Translations under genes and position numbers: made by a program
Origin: Collimonas arenae
GTDB lineage: Bacteria; Pseudomonadota; Gammaproteobacteria; Burkholderiales; Burkholderiaceae_D
Assembly: GCF_000786695.1 (NCBI RefSeq)
Contig: NZ_CP009962.1
Span: 5,022,001 to 5,086,000, forward strand
Direction: 5' to 3'
DNA length: 64,000 nt
The notes under the pieces: model-generated
Told to the model about the DNA's origin: nothing
The model's database searches: none
What the model saw: only the letters and a program-made list of their open reading frames with translations
Shown here: positions 33,023 through 42,128 of the stretch, one piece after another
Layout: every line of letters begins with the position of its first letter
How positions within the stretch are numbered: the stretch's first letter is position 1

Positions 33023-34144
33023 TTAGAGCTCGTCTTCAGCCACCGTGTTGGAACTGACCAGATGCTGCGTCGCGTAGTGGATCAGCTCATCAAGCCCGCG
33101 GCCATCGGCGCCATAGGTAGCCACCCCTACCGAGAGCGCAAGCCGGATCGACCAGTTCTCGATATTTACCGGGTGATTCTTGAAATGGCCGATAAATGCA
33201 GCCGCCAGATTATCCGCGTCCACCGTGTCGGTCGCAGGCAACACATACAGGAATTCGGTCGCATTCCAGCGCCCGCCGCTATCGGCCTTGCGCAACTGGC
33301 CGCCGGTGTCCTTGGCAAAGGCCGCCAGGATATTGTCGGCCACAGCCCAGCCATAAAGATCATTAATCTTGTGAAAATCATCCAGCTGACAGTACAGGAT
33401 CGACAGCGGCGACTCATCCGTCGCGGTCGCCGCCACCGCTTCTTCATAGACATGGACAATCCGGCGCCGTGTCAGCAAACCGGTCAGCGAATCAAGCTGT
33501 GCCTGGCGTGTCAGCAGATGCGACAGGTTGGATTGTTTCCAGATCACTTCGCAGACATGGCCGAAGGCCTGGAATGAGGCTAGTCCGGTTGCGGAAAAAT
33601 AATCCTGGCTGTCGGCATAAAACACCATCATGCCGTGCATGCGGGCTTTTTCAGAGCGTAACGGAATGGCCAGCGCAGCCTTGACGGAACATCGCTCGGG
33701 ATTCGCCTGCCAGGGCGCAAACAAAGCCTGGAAATCGCTGTCGTGGCCAGCTTCCCAATCCGCGGTCTGGGCAAACGGCGCAACGTAATCAAAACAATCC
33801 TTCGTCAGCCGCCATTGATCCGACTCCCCCAATGCCTTGCCGACAATCGCTGTCGGCTTGATCGTTGCTTCCGAGTCATCCTGGCAAAAACCAACCCATA
33901 CCAACCGTATATGCGGACTGGCTGGCAAGATCATCTGACACAGCCGCTTGACGCTATCGCGCCCGCTGTAGGCCTGGGGCAAGGTTTGCAGCAACTGATG
34001 AAGGACGCCGACCAGCGCCAGTTGCTCGTCGTTCAACGTCGAGGATGGCTCCGGCTGGGCAACCCTTTTCCCCGTGGCCGATTCCACCAATTGTTCGGAG
34101 TCGGCAGCACGCTGCGCCCAGGAGGGAAAGAGGTTAAGTTTCAT
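33023..34144 (-). CDS. GAF domain protein with degenerate GGDEF domain
   Basis: 373 residues. About 45-205 looks like a GAF-type sensor (KAALAIPLRSEKARMHGMMVFYA), and about 210-365 like a GGDEF domain (RQAQLDSLTGLLTRRRIVHVYEEA). The catalytic signature GG(D/E)EF reads NATEF (294-298), and the first metal-binding Asp (DxDxFK) is Gln253 in QLDDFHKIND. Both metal ligands known from PleD (Asp327, Glu370) are therefore lost, and cyclic di-GMP synthesis is not expected. No I-site RxxD is evident ahead of the motif. It is likely a sensory or binding module without cyclase activity. No membrane segment; monocistronic by spacing. Confidence 0.85.
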   Translation of the reverse strand: MKLNLFPSWAQRAADSEQLVESATGKRVAQPEPSSTLNDEQLALVGVLHQLLQTLPQAYSGRDSVKRLCQMILPASPHIRLVWVGFCQDDSEATIKPTAIVGKALGESDQWRLTKDCFDYVAPFAQTADWEAGHDSDFQALFAPWQANPERCSVKAALAIPLRSEKARMHGMMVFYADSQDYFSATGLASFQAFGHVCEVIWKQSNLSHLLTRQAQLDSLTGLLTRRRIVHVYEEAVAATATDESPLSILYCQLDDFHKINDLYGWAVADNILAAFAKDTGGQLRKADSGGRWNATEFLYVLPATDTVDADNLAAAFIGHFKNHPVNIENWSIRLALSVGVATYGADGRGLDELIHYATQHLVSSNTVAEDEL

Positions 34145-34323
34145 GCTGGCGGTCCCGCTGTTGTTTTAGTTCTTGTCAGCAAGATTAGCACAAGCACGCT
34201 GCCTTTATCGCAACTGTTTTCACTGCAGCTTATACAGATTTATAGCAGTTTTTGATAGTTGATCTACGGAAATATTACATGCTTCTACTGCAATATTTCC
34301 CCCCCGCCATTTTATGCACCAGG

Positions 34324-34983
34324 CTAACGGTCGACTTCATCCAGCGTCAGCTCGTCCAGATGGGCGACGTCGGCCCAGCCATCCACCCGCAGTGGCTGCG
34401 CCCATTCGGTATTCCAGCTCAGACGATTGATGCTGGCATTGAAGATATCGCAGTTGCGCGGCTGCTCCAGCGGCAGTGAATTCGCGTAGCGGTAGATGCA
34501 ATCGAGTACGCCGCCATGAGTGACGATGGCAATCCGCGTCCGATCGGCGGACGCCAGTATCGCCAGCAATGCATGTACTGCCCGTTGATAGAATTCACGC
34601 ATGGTTTCTGCAACATGCACACCGGCCGGATAACGAAAATCGACATCGCGTCCCATCAGGGCAGCATAAGCCTCGGGAAAGCGTTCCGCCGCCTCCGGAT
34701 AACGCAGGCCTTCCAGCGCACCGTAGCAACGCTCACGCAAACCAGCGTCGAGTTGCAACGGCAGATTACGGGCGGCGGCCAACGGTACAGCGGTTTGCTG
34801 CGCACGTTGCAGATCGCTGCTGAAGATAGCGTCGAGGGCGACGCCATCCAGGCAACGAGCCAATGCTTGCGCCTGGCGTTCACCCACCTGGTTCAGTGCA
34901 ATATCGAGATGACCCTGCAGGCGACGCTCCAGGTTCCAGTCTGTTTCGCCGTGGCGTATCAATAAGATTTGTGTAGTTGCCAT
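34324..34983 (-). CDS. Histidine phosphatase (phosphoglycerate mutase-like) family protein
   Basis: 219 residues. The phosphohistidine motif is LLIRHGETDWN (His11), with the second Arg in SSDLQRAQQTA and the distal His in VTHGGVLDCIYRY. The catalytic set is complete, so it is an active phosphatase or mutase. Members of this subgroup include broad phosphatases and cobalamin/alpha-ribazole phosphatases (CobC-like); the substrate cannot be fixed. It is 25 bases downstream of the PEBP-family gene and probably in one transcript with it. Confidence 0.88.
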   Translation of the reverse strand: MATTQILLIRHGETDWNLERRLQGHLDIALNQVGERQAQALARCLDGVALDAIFSSDLQRAQQTAVPLAAARNLPLQLDAGLRERCYGALEGLRYPEAAERFPEAYAALMGRDVDFRYPAGVHVAETMREFYQRAVHALLAILASADRTRIAIVTHGGVLDCIYRYANSLPLEQPRNCDIFNASINRLSWNTEWAQPLRVDGWADVAHLDELTLDEVDR

Positions 34984-35008
34984 AGATTTTCTGCAAGGCC
35001 GGCCAACT

Positions 35009-35644
35009 TTATAAAGCCGGATTCAAAGTATAAAGACCGACGATCGACTCCTCCGCCAGGATATGACCGTGCATGGCGGCCTGCACCTGTGCACCTGTGA
35101 ACTTGCCGGTCACCGCCAGGCGCGGAATAGACAATGCGTACAAGGTGAAGATATAACGATGCACGATCTCATCGTTCCACGGCGGACAAGGGCCGTCGTA
35201 ACCGAAGTAGTCGCCGCTCATCGCCGCATCGCTGGCGAACCAGCCGGTGTAGTCGTTCAAGCCTTGGCGGATACCCGGCAGCGGGCTGTTCGGTGCTTCC
35301 GGACCGGGCTTGCCGCGCGGCGTGATGCCGTCGCTGAATGCTCCGGCAGCAATCAAGGAAGTGGTCGGCGGCAGGTCCAGCAGCAGCCAATGGAAAAAAT
35401 CGACACGCGGCAAATCCACCGGCACCGTCTTGCCTTCCTGGTTAACATCGTCGCCGCGCGACGGCACATCCGGATCGTGACATACCAACACTAGCGATCG
35501 CGTGGCGGCCGGAAGTTGCTCCCAGGCCAGGTGCGGATTGCGATTGGCCGACAAAGCGATATGGGTTTCGGGGCTGACCACGGCGAAAGCGAATTCGCCA
35601 GGAATATACGCGCCGTCCTTAAAAGAATTGCTCCAGAGTTTCAC
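35009..35644 (-). CDS. YbhB/YbcL family Raf kinase inhibitor-like protein (PEBP fold)
   Basis: 211 residues, phosphatidylethanolamine-binding-protein fold. Ligand-pocket motifs: NPHLAWEQLPAATRSLVLVCHDPDVPSR and VDFFHWLLLDLP, then DYFGYDGPCPPWND. No signal peptide, so cytoplasmic. Bacterial members have no settled function. Next to the phosphatase-like gene. Confidence 0.9.
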   Translation of the reverse strand: MKLWSNSFKDGAYIPGEFAFAVVSPETHIALSANRNPHLAWEQLPAATRSLVLVCHDPDVPSRGDDVNQEGKTVPVDLPRVDFFHWLLLDLPPTTSLIAAGAFSDGITPRGKPGPEAPNSPLPGIRQGLNDYTGWFASDAAMSGDYFGYDGPCPPWNDEIVHRYIFTLYALSIPRLAVTGKFTGAQVQAAMHGHILAEESIVGLYTLNPAL

Positions 35645-35697
35645 AGTAAGCTCCCGTCGATAAATTCAGATCTGCCAGACTACAGCAAAAAAAACGC

Positions 35698-36156
35698 CTA
35701 CGCTTTGGAGGCCGGCGGTTTTACCTGCAGCCAGAATGTCACCGGGCCGTCATTGGTCAGCGACACTTTCATGTCGGCGCCAAACTGGCCAGTTTGCACC
35801 AATGCATGGCGACCGCTGGCCTGCCGCACAAAATAGTCGAACAAGCGGCGGCCTTCTTCCGGCGCGGCGGCAGGTGTAAACGATGGCCGCGTACCCGATT
35901 GCGTATCCGCCGCCAGCGTGAATTGCGGCACCAGCAGCAAACCGCCGCCAATGTCGCTCACACTGCGATTCATCTTGCCTGCATCGTCGCTGAACACGCG
36001 ATAACCGAGCAGCTTGGCAAGCAAGGCATCAGCCTGCTTTTCACTATCTCCGCGTTCGGCGCACAGCAGCACCATCAAACCCGCGTCGATAGCACCGACC
36101 GTGAGGCCATCAACCACAACGCTGGCATGACTGACCCGTTGCAACAATCCGATCAT
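35698..36156 (-). CDS. dtd: Dtd, D-aminoacyl-tRNA deacylase
   Basis: Hydrolyses D-aminoacyl-tRNAs (classically D-Tyr-tRNA). 152 residues. [17 protein letters not shown] start, [18 protein letters not shown] near the active site and the Gly-cisPro motif in [11 protein letters not shown]. It follows tyrS by 10 bases, a logical pairing of a tyrosyl-tRNA synthetase with the deacylase that corrects its D-amino acid errors. Confidence 0.96.
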   Translation of the reverse strand: MIGLLQRVSHASVVVDGLTVGAIDAGLMVLLCAERGDSEKQADALLAKLLGYRVFSDDAGKMNRSVSDIGGGLLLVPQFTLAADTQSGTRPSFTPAAAPEEGRRLFDYFVRQASGRHALVQTGQFGADMKVSLTNDGPVTFWLQVKPPASKA

Positions 36157-36166
36157 GACAGACTCG

Positions 36167-37444
36167 TCATGCGGTCAACGTTACCCGCGCAAACTTGCGC
36201 TTGCCGACTTGAATCACGAAAGTCGCCGCATCGACTTTCAAGCCTTTGTCGCTGACCACAGCACCATCAATCCGGACTCCGCCCTGCTCCACCATACGCA
36301 AGGCTTCCGACGTTGATGGGCAAAGGTTGGTTTGCTTCAGCAACTGGCCAATACCGAGCGGCGCGCCGCTCAAGGTCAGTTCAGGAATATCATCCGGAAT
36401 GCCGCCTTTGGCGCGGTTATTGAAATCGCTCAGGGCGTCGTCCGCCGATTGCCGGTTATGGAAGCGTGCGACGATTTCCTGCGCCAGCGCAACCTTGACG
36501 TCGCGCGGATTCTGGCCACCCTCGACCTGTGTCTTGTAGCCGGCAATTTCCGCCAGCGACTTGAACGACAGCAGCTCGTAGTAACGCCACATCATCACGT
36601 CGGAAATGCTCATGACCTTGGCGAACATGGTGTTGGCCGGTTCGGTGATGCCGATGTAGTTGCCTTTCGACTTGGACATCTTCTCGACGCCGTCAAGACC
36701 TTCCAGCAAAGGCATGGTCAAGATGCACTGCGGCTCCTGGCCGTAATCCTTTTGCAGCTCGCGCCCCACCAGCAGGTTGAATTTCTGGTCGGTGCCACCC
36801 AGTTCCAGATCCGATTCCAGCGCCACTGAATCGTAGCCCTGCATCAGCGGATAGAGCAATTCGTGCACCGAGATCGGCGTACCGGCCTTGAAGCGTTTGG
36901 TGAAATCTTCGCGTTCCAAGATACGCGCCACGGTGTACTTGGCCGACAACTGGATCATGCCGCGCGCGCCGAGCTTGTCGGACCATTCCGAGTTGTAACG
37001 GATCTCGGTGCGGGCCGGATCCAGCACCAAGCTGGCCTGGGCGAAATAGGTCTTGGCGTTTTCTTCGATCTGCTCGCGCGTCAGCGGTGGCCGCGTCACA
37101 TTGCGGCCGGAAGGATCGCCGATCATCGAGGTGAAATCGCCGATCAGGAAAATCACGTTATGGCCAAGATCCTGCAATTGCCGCATCTTGTTTAGCACCA
37201 CGGTATGGCCCAGGTGCAAATCCGGCGCTGTAGGGTCCAGGCCCAGTTTGATGCGCAATGGTTTGCCGCTTTGCTCCGAGCGCTGCAGCTTGCGCGCAAA
37301 ATCGCTTTCGATCAGCAGTTCGTCAACGCCGCGCTTGGTAATCGCCAATGCTTCCTGGGTCCGGTCAGACAGGACCAGGGGCGTGTTTTCAACGGCCGCG
37401 GCTGCGGCGGTTTTTGGTGATGCGCTTTGAGAATCGTGAGCCAT
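36167..37444 (-). CDS. tyrS: TyrS, tyrosyl-tRNA synthetase
   Basis: Class I aminoacyl-tRNA synthetase, 425 residues. The HIGH motif reads HLGH ([16 protein letters not shown]) and the KMSKS loop is [12 protein letters not shown]; the KMSKS form marks the TyrZ-type subgroup rather than the KFGKS form of E. coli TyrS. A C-terminal S4-like RNA-binding segment ([18 protein letters not shown]) is present. It is divergent from the M23 gene at 37682. Confidence 0.98.
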   Translation of the reverse strand: MAHDSQSASPKTAAAAAVENTPLVLSDRTQEALAITKRGVDELLIESDFARKLQRSEQSGKPLRIKLGLDPTAPDLHLGHTVVLNKMRQLQDLGHNVIFLIGDFTSMIGDPSGRNVTRPPLTREQIEENAKTYFAQASLVLDPARTEIRYNSEWSDKLGARGMIQLSAKYTVARILEREDFTKRFKAGTPISVHELLYPLMQGYDSVALESDLELGGTDQKFNLLVGRELQKDYGQEPQCILTMPLLEGLDGVEKMSKSKGNYIGITEPANTMFAKVMSISDVMMWRYYELLSFKSLAEIAGYKTQVEGGQNPRDVKVALAQEIVARFHNRQSADDALSDFNNRAKGGIPDDIPELTLSGAPLGIGQLLKQTNLCPSTSEALRMVEQGGVRIDGAVVSDKGLKVDAATFVIQVGKRKFARVTLTA

Positions 37445-37568
37445 ATTAGGGAAATCCAGCGAAATGAAATCTAAAAAAACGTCTATAAAAAAGTGGCTAA
37501 AAGCAGCGACTAAAAACGGCGCTCGCGCCTGCGGCTAGAAGGAAAACATAGGGTTACATAAATCGGAT

Positions 37569-37595
37569 TTGTCCCATATCGACGTAGGGTATAAT
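37569..37595 (+). promoter_or_regulatory. Probable sigma70 promoter of the M23 peptidase gene
   Basis: A perfect TATAAT at 37590-37595 preceded by TTGTCC (37569-37574, 15-base spacing; shifted hexamers give 16-17). Transcription would start near 37602, which excludes the upstream in-frame start at 37598 and supports the ATG at 37682. Confidence 0.55.
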
Positions 37596-37681
37596 CCTTG
37601 ATCCTTTTTAATCCCGCCGCAAGTCGTTCAGTCAACAACAGCACAAGAATCGGTAGCAAACGGCAAATTTTAACGTATTGC

Positions 37682-39094
37682 ATGTCTATCAAAGATAAAT
37701 TCCTCGACCTTCGGTCCAGTATCACGCCATTGTTCCAGCAGATACCAGCGCGGGTCAGTGCGTCTTTTACAAGTTCCTCACGTAAAACCCGTATTATCTC
37801 CGCTTCTGCCGTGGTGCTGACCCTGGTTGCGTTTGGTGCGGCTGGTGTTTCTCCGATAACAACGGATCCGGACGAAGTTGCTGTGAGAGCCATTTCCGCC
37901 GAGCTGGCATTGCCTAGTCTGGGCGAGCAAATCGCGAAACTTGAAGCACAACAGCAACTCTATGTTGCCGAAGACAAAATGCGCGCCGGCGATACACTGG
38001 CAGCCTTGTTGACCCGGCTCGGCGTGGATGACGACGCCGCAGCCAACTTCATCAAATCCGACAGCAGTGCGCGTGCCATGTTGCGGCTCAAGCCGGGCAC
38101 AACGGTACAAGCACAGACCAGCAATGATGGCGAATTGCAAATGTTGCGTGCGACCATTGCCAGCGGCGTCGATAATTCTCCCAAGAATTTGCTTATCAAG
38201 CGCGACGGCGACAAATTCAGTGTCGCAGAAGAAACGCCGACCGTTGAACGCCGCATCGAAATGCATACCGGGGTGATCCGCTCGTCGCTGTTTGCCGCTA
38301 CCGATGCCGCAGATATTCCTGACAGCGTGGCGTCGCAGATCGTCGCCATGTTCGGCACCAATATCAATTTTGCTTCAGACCTAAAACGTGGCGACCACTT
38401 CAATGTTGCCTACGAAACCTTTTGGCAAGACGGCCAGTTCCTGCGCGCCGGCCGCATCCTTGCTGGTGAATTTGTCAACGGCGGCAAGCCGTTCCAGGCG
38501 GTCTGGTTCGATGAAGCCGGTGGCAGTGGCGGCTACTACGGCTTCGATGGCAAATCGCTGAAAAAAGCATTTTTAAAATCGCCGCTGACCTTTACCCGTA
38601 TTTCTTCTGGCTTTTCGATGCGGATCCATCCGATCCTGGGGAAATGGAAAAAGCACACCGGTGTCGATTTTGCCGCTGCCACAGGTACCCCTATCCACGC
38701 TACCGCAGACGGCACAATTGACTTTGCCGGCGTCGAAAGCGGCTACGGCAACGTCGTCATCATTAAACACGATAGCAAATATTCAACGGTGTATGCCCAC
38801 ATGAGCCGCTTCGCGCCAGCCTCGCGCAAGGGCAGCAAGGTCAGTCAGGGAGACGTTATCGGCTATGTTGGCATGACTGGCTGGGCAACCGGACCGCACC
38901 TGCATTATGAATTCCGGGTGGCCGATGTGCCGCGCGATCCGCTGTCGGTGGTGGTGCCTACCGCCACGCCGCTGGCCGGTGCCGAACTGCAACGCTTCAA
39001 GACCGTTGCCGCCGACATTACCCACCGGTTCAACCTGCTGAGCGGCAGCGAAACAACGCCTGCGGCGCCGGCTACCAAACTGGCGGCAAAATAA
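37682..39094 (+). CDS. M23 family peptidoglycan endopeptidase (MepM-like)
   Basis: 470 residues. N-terminal membrane anchor (about 38-57), an OapA/Csd3-like middle region (about 85-290) and a C-terminal M23 domain. Zinc ligands are complete: HTGVD (His325, Asp329) and HLHYEF (His406, His408). The arrangement resembles MepM (YebA), which cuts DD-cross-links to let the wall expand. Start at 37682 (MSIKDKFLDL) rather than 37598 because a TATAAT lies at 37590. Next to anmK in the same direction, and divergent from tyrS; this trio is common in proteobacteria. Confidence 0.92.
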   Translation: MSIKDKFLDLRSSITPLFQQIPARVSASFTSSSRKTRIISASAVVLTLVAFGAAGVSPITTDPDEVAVRAISAELALPSLGEQIAKLEAQQQLYVAEDKMRAGDTLAALLTRLGVDDDAAANFIKSDSSARAMLRLKPGTTVQAQTSNDGELQMLRATIASGVDNSPKNLLIKRDGDKFSVAEETPTVERRIEMHTGVIRSSLFAATDAADIPDSVASQIVAMFGTNINFASDLKRGDHFNVAYETFWQDGQFLRAGRILAGEFVNGGKPFQAVWFDEAGGSGGYYGFDGKSLKKAFLKSPLTFTRISSGFSMRIHPILGKWKKHTGVDFAAATGTPIHATADGTIDFAGVESGYGNVVIIKHDSKYSTVYAHMSRFAPASRKGSKVSQGDVIGYVGMTGWATGPHLHYEFRVADVPRDPLSVVVPTATPLAGAELQRFKTVAADITHRFNLLSGSETTPAAPATKLAAK

Positions 39095-39199
39095 GCTTTA
39101 TGCCAGTGCGGGACGCTTGTCCTGTTGTCGAATGAGGAATAAACATAGAACCGTTGTCGGAGCGCTAGTAAAATCAGGCGATCTCACAACGGTTTTATT

Positions 39200-40372
39200 A
39201 TGTCCACACTACATCCCCAAAAAGATCTGCCCGGCAAGCTCTTCATCGGCCTGATGTCCGGCACCAGCCTGGATGGCGTCGATGGCGTCATCACCACCTT
39301 TCCTGCACACCAGGAGCAAGCGCCAGTGGTGACCCTGGCCTCAGCCTATGTACCGTTTTCGGCCGGACTGCGCGCTGAGCTGATGGCCTTGCAGACTGCC
39401 GGTCAAAATGAAATCGAACGTGAAGCGCTGGTCGCCAATACCCTGACCGAACATTACGCCGCCTGCGTCGAACGCCTGCTGGTGGAAGCCGGCGTGCAAG
39501 CGACGCAGATCCGGGCCATCGGCGTCCATGGCCAGACTATCCGCCATCGTCCCGAACTCGGCTTTACCCGCCAGACTAACAATCCGTCACTACTGGCAGA
39601 ACTAACCGGTATTGACGTCATCGCCGATTTTCGTAACCGCGACGTTGCAGCCGGCGGCCAGGGTGCGCCTCTGGTGCCGGCATTCCATCAGGCGGTTTTC
39701 GCCGACCCGGCGCAAACCCGGGTGGTGGTGAATATCGGCGGCATCGCCAACATCAGCGTCTTGCACAGTCAGGCTAGCGCCGGTGCAAGCCCCAAAGTGA
39801 TCGGTTTTGACACCGGACCAGGCAACGTCCTGATGGATTTGTGGATCAAACGCCATCATGGCAAGGATTACGACGAAAGCGGCCACTGGGCCGCCAGCGG
39901 CCAGTATTCGCCAGCCTTGCTGGCGCAAATGCGCAAGGAAGATTATTTTGCCGCCACGCCACCGAAAAGCACCGGCCGCGACCTGTTCCACGAAGCCTGG
40001 CTGGCTAAACAGTTGAGCGGCTCGCTACAACTGTCCGCAGCCGATGTGCAAGCAACATTGGCGATGCTGACCGCGACCACGATTGCCGATGCCATCGCAC
40101 GACATGCTGAGGATGTGCAAACCGTGTATGTCTGCGGCGGTGGGGCCTATAACTCCTACCTGATGACGCAACTGACCCAGGCGCTGCAAAAAAACGGCCT
40201 GCCGGCCACCACAGTGTGCTCTACCCAGAAACTGGGGATTGCCCCCAACCACGTCGAGGCAGTGGCTTTTGCGTGGCTGGCGATGCGTTTCGACCAGCGC
40301 TTACCCGGCAACCTGCCCGCAGTGACAGGGGCGCGCAGCCCACGAATTTTGGGAGCCTTGTACCCCTCCTGA
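39200..40372 (+). CDS. anmK: AnmK, anhydro-N-acetylmuramic acid kinase
   Basis: Converts recycled 1,6-anhydro-MurNAc to MurNAc-6-phosphate with ATP. 390 residues, ASKHA kinase fold. LFIGLMSGTSLDGVDGVI at the N-terminus, GVHGQTIRH, DFRNRDVAAGGQGAPLVPAFH, and the nucleotide site VVNIGGIANISVL. It lies 105 bases after the M23 endopeptidase gene, tying wall turnover to recycling. Ends in a bidirectional terminator shared with erpA. Confidence 0.98.
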   Translation: MSTLHPQKDLPGKLFIGLMSGTSLDGVDGVITTFPAHQEQAPVVTLASAYVPFSAGLRAELMALQTAGQNEIEREALVANTLTEHYAACVERLLVEAGVQATQIRAIGVHGQTIRHRPELGFTRQTNNPSLLAELTGIDVIADFRNRDVAAGGQGAPLVPAFHQAVFADPAQTRVVVNIGGIANISVLHSQASAGASPKVIGFDTGPGNVLMDLWIKRHHGKDYDESGHWAASGQYSPALLAQMRKEDYFAATPPKSTGRDLFHEAWLAKQLSGSLQLSAADVQATLAMLTATTIADAIARHAEDVQTVYVCGGGAYNSYLMTQLTQALQKNGLPATTVCSTQKLGIAPNHVEAVAFAWLAMRFDQRLPGNLPAVTGARSPRILGALYPS

Positions 40373-40400
40373 TGAACCAAACCAAGAACGTACAGGCGCA

Positions 40401-40439
40401 AAAAAAGACGCTCCGGGATTTCTCCCCAGCGTCTTTTTT
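40401..40439. terminator. Bidirectional terminator between anmK and erpA
   Basis: The arms AAAAAAGACGCT (40401-40412) and AGCGTCTTTTTT (40428-40439) are perfectly complementary, giving a hairpin with a T-run on whichever strand is read. It serves the convergent anmK (+) and erpA (-). Confidence 0.92.
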
Positions 40440-40482
40440 ATCACCGCAAAACGTCAGGCCTGGCCAGCTCCTTCCAACTCGA

Positions 40483-40845
40483 TCAAGCCGAGAAAGAAGA
40501 TCCGCAGCCGCAGGTAGTCGTTGCATTCGGATTCTTGATCACGAATTGCGCGCCTTCCAGATCGTCCTTGTAATCGATTTCGGCGCCAACCAGGTACTGG
40601 TAGCTCATCGAATCGATCAGCAACTGCACACCGTTCTTGCTCATTGTGGTGTCGTCTTCATTGACGATTTCATCGAAAGTGAAACCGTACTGGAAGCCCG
40701 AGCAGCCGCCACCCTGCACGAATACGCGCAACTTCAGGTCGGGATTGCCTTCTTCTTCAATCAGTTGCGCAACCTTGGCGGCCGCGCTATCGGTAAACAC
40801 GATCGGGGATGCGACTACATCTTGAATTTCAGCGACAGCATTCAT
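40483..40845 (-). CDS. erpA: ErpA, iron-sulfur cluster insertion protein
   Basis: A-type Fe-S carrier, 120 residues from the ATG at 40845. That start is chosen because GCAGGAG precedes it and MNAVAEIQ fits the family; a further in-frame start lies at 40872. The three cluster-binding cysteines are present: Cys48 ([12 protein letters not shown]), Cys112 and Cys114 ([11 protein letters not shown]). Delivers clusters to enzymes such as IspG/IspH. Convergent with anmK. Confidence 0.96.
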   Translation of the reverse strand: MNAVAEIQDVVASPIVFTDSAAAKVAQLIEEEGNPDLKLRVFVQGGGCSGFQYGFTFDEIVNEDDTTMSKNGVQLLIDSMSYQYLVGAEIDYKDDLEGAQFVIKNPNATTTCGCGSSFSA

Positions 40846-40948
40846 TTTTTGCTCCTGCGGGAATACATACAATACTGCATTATAGGCGCTTGCCTGGAAT
40901 CATGCAGGCAAAGCCTGAAACCACACATGCGGTTGTCTATGCGACACT

Positions 40949-41344
40949 TCAGGCAGATTGCGTCATGGCAAGCTTCAATACCGGCTCGATCACATTCTGG
41001 TCATGGGTCAGCTTCCCGCTGACCAGAGCGCCGCTATGCATTTCCAGCGCTTTGTAATTGACATCACCGGTTATACGGGCTTTCGGCTGCAATTCAAGCA
41101 ATTCAGACGAAAAAACATTACCGCAGATTTCGCCGTTAACTACCAGATGCGCCACCCGCACCTCGCCCTCGACCTTGGCGCTCTCGGAAATCACCAGCAC
41201 GCTGGTCTGCCCGACTTCGGCTACCACGTTGCCCTTGACGTGGCCGTCGATCCGCAGCCCGCCCTTGAAGTGGACATCGCCCTGGATACTGGTCGACGAG
41301 CCGATCAGGCTATCGATGGTGCTCTTTGCCTTGCGATTGAACAT
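40949..41344 (-). CDS. Bactofilin family cytoskeletal protein
   Basis: 131 residues built almost wholly of the bactofilin (DUF583) beta-helix: SLIGSSTSIQGDVHFKGGLRIDGHVKGNV, then repeated short strands with hydrophobic spacing. It has short tails, as usual. Bactofilins polymerise without nucleotide and guide local peptidoglycan synthesis or remodelling at the membrane. It lies 12 bases after the DUF6776 gene and upstream of erpA on the same strand; the three probably share a transcript. Confidence 0.93.
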   Translation of the reverse strand: MFNRKAKSTIDSLIGSSTSIQGDVHFKGGLRIDGHVKGNVVAEVGQTSVLVISESAKVEGEVRVAHLVVNGEICGNVFSSELLELQPKARITGDVNYKALEMHSGALVSGKLTHDQNVIEPVLKLAMTQSA

Positions 41345-41356
41345 GATGTTTCCTTT

Positions 41357-42091
41357 TTACAAATTAGAAGTTTGCTGCGCGCGCATCTGGCCTTTTTCCA
41401 TGACTTTGGCTTGAATCGCCTTGACCACGGCGCCTTCCGGCAAAGTCAGTTCGGCCTCTACCCGCTGGTAATACTTGAAATCCAGCTTATAAGCAGCTTT
41501 ATCGGCGACCGAAGCGCTGGCGCCAGGGAAAGTCAACACCGTGCTTTTCCCCGCGACCGTGGCGCTTACCAGTATTTGCACGTCGCCGACAAAATTAGGC
41601 GCCTTGCCGCCTTGCATGATCAGCATCCGATAACGCAACTGCGTCGGCGTCTGCATTTCGGCGGTCAGACGCTGGATGGTAATGCCTTGATTACCAGTAG
41701 CATTCGGCAGCAAACCCTCAAAAAACGCCAGATCTTCTTTCAGCTTGGCATTTTCGGTTTCCAGTACCTTGATCTGCTGGCCCAGTTGTTCTTGCGCCGC
41801 CTTCTCGATATTCAGCCGGCTTTCTGCTGCATTGACGGTGCTCGAAAAACGATCCCGCTCTGCCGTCAAACCGGCCACCTTGTCATTCAAATCCGCCAGC
41901 TGCTGCCGGCTGACAGCCGGACCGTGGCCAGTAAAATTGCGGCCCATGTCGTATACCCACATGGCGATCGCGCCGCCAAAACCTAATACGACGATCAGGA
42001 AAAGCGCCTTCAGCGGCCAGGGAAAATGACTTTTGACGGTCATTTTCGGCGCAGAGATCGACATGCGCCGGACCCACAGCTTGTATTTCAT
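41357..42091 (-). CDS. DUF6776-like membrane protein with coiled coil
   Basis: 244 residues. One membrane segment (about 28-48, LFLIVVLGFGGAIAMWVYD), a coiled coil (about 60-125, with repeated Leu/Ala/Glu/Lys heptads), and a C-terminal beta-rich periplasmic domain (about 130-230). The pattern fits the DUF6776 family of Burkholderiales; function unknown. The tight link to a bactofilin (12 bases) suggests it could be a membrane partner for the polymer, which is inference. Confidence 0.75.
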   Translation of the reverse strand: MKYKLWVRRMSISAPKMTVKSHFPWPLKALFLIVVLGFGGAIAMWVYDMGRNFTGHGPAVSRQQLADLNDKVAGLTAERDRFSSTVNAAESRLNIEKAAQEQLGQQIKVLETENAKLKEDLAFFEGLLPNATGNQGITIQRLTAEMQTPTQLRYRMLIMQGGKAPNFVGDVQILVSATVAGKSTVLTFPGASASVADKAAYKLDFKYYQRVEAELTLPEGAVVKAIQAKVMEKGQMRAQQTSNL

Positions 42092-42128
42092 CGCGACCCA
42101 GCAGCCGCACAGCCAGTCATCGAGCGAC

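Noticed and set aside
37598..37681. Upstream in-frame start of the M23 peptidase
   Set aside because: It lies immediately after a TATAAT box, before the likely transcription start, and the added residues are not typical of the family.
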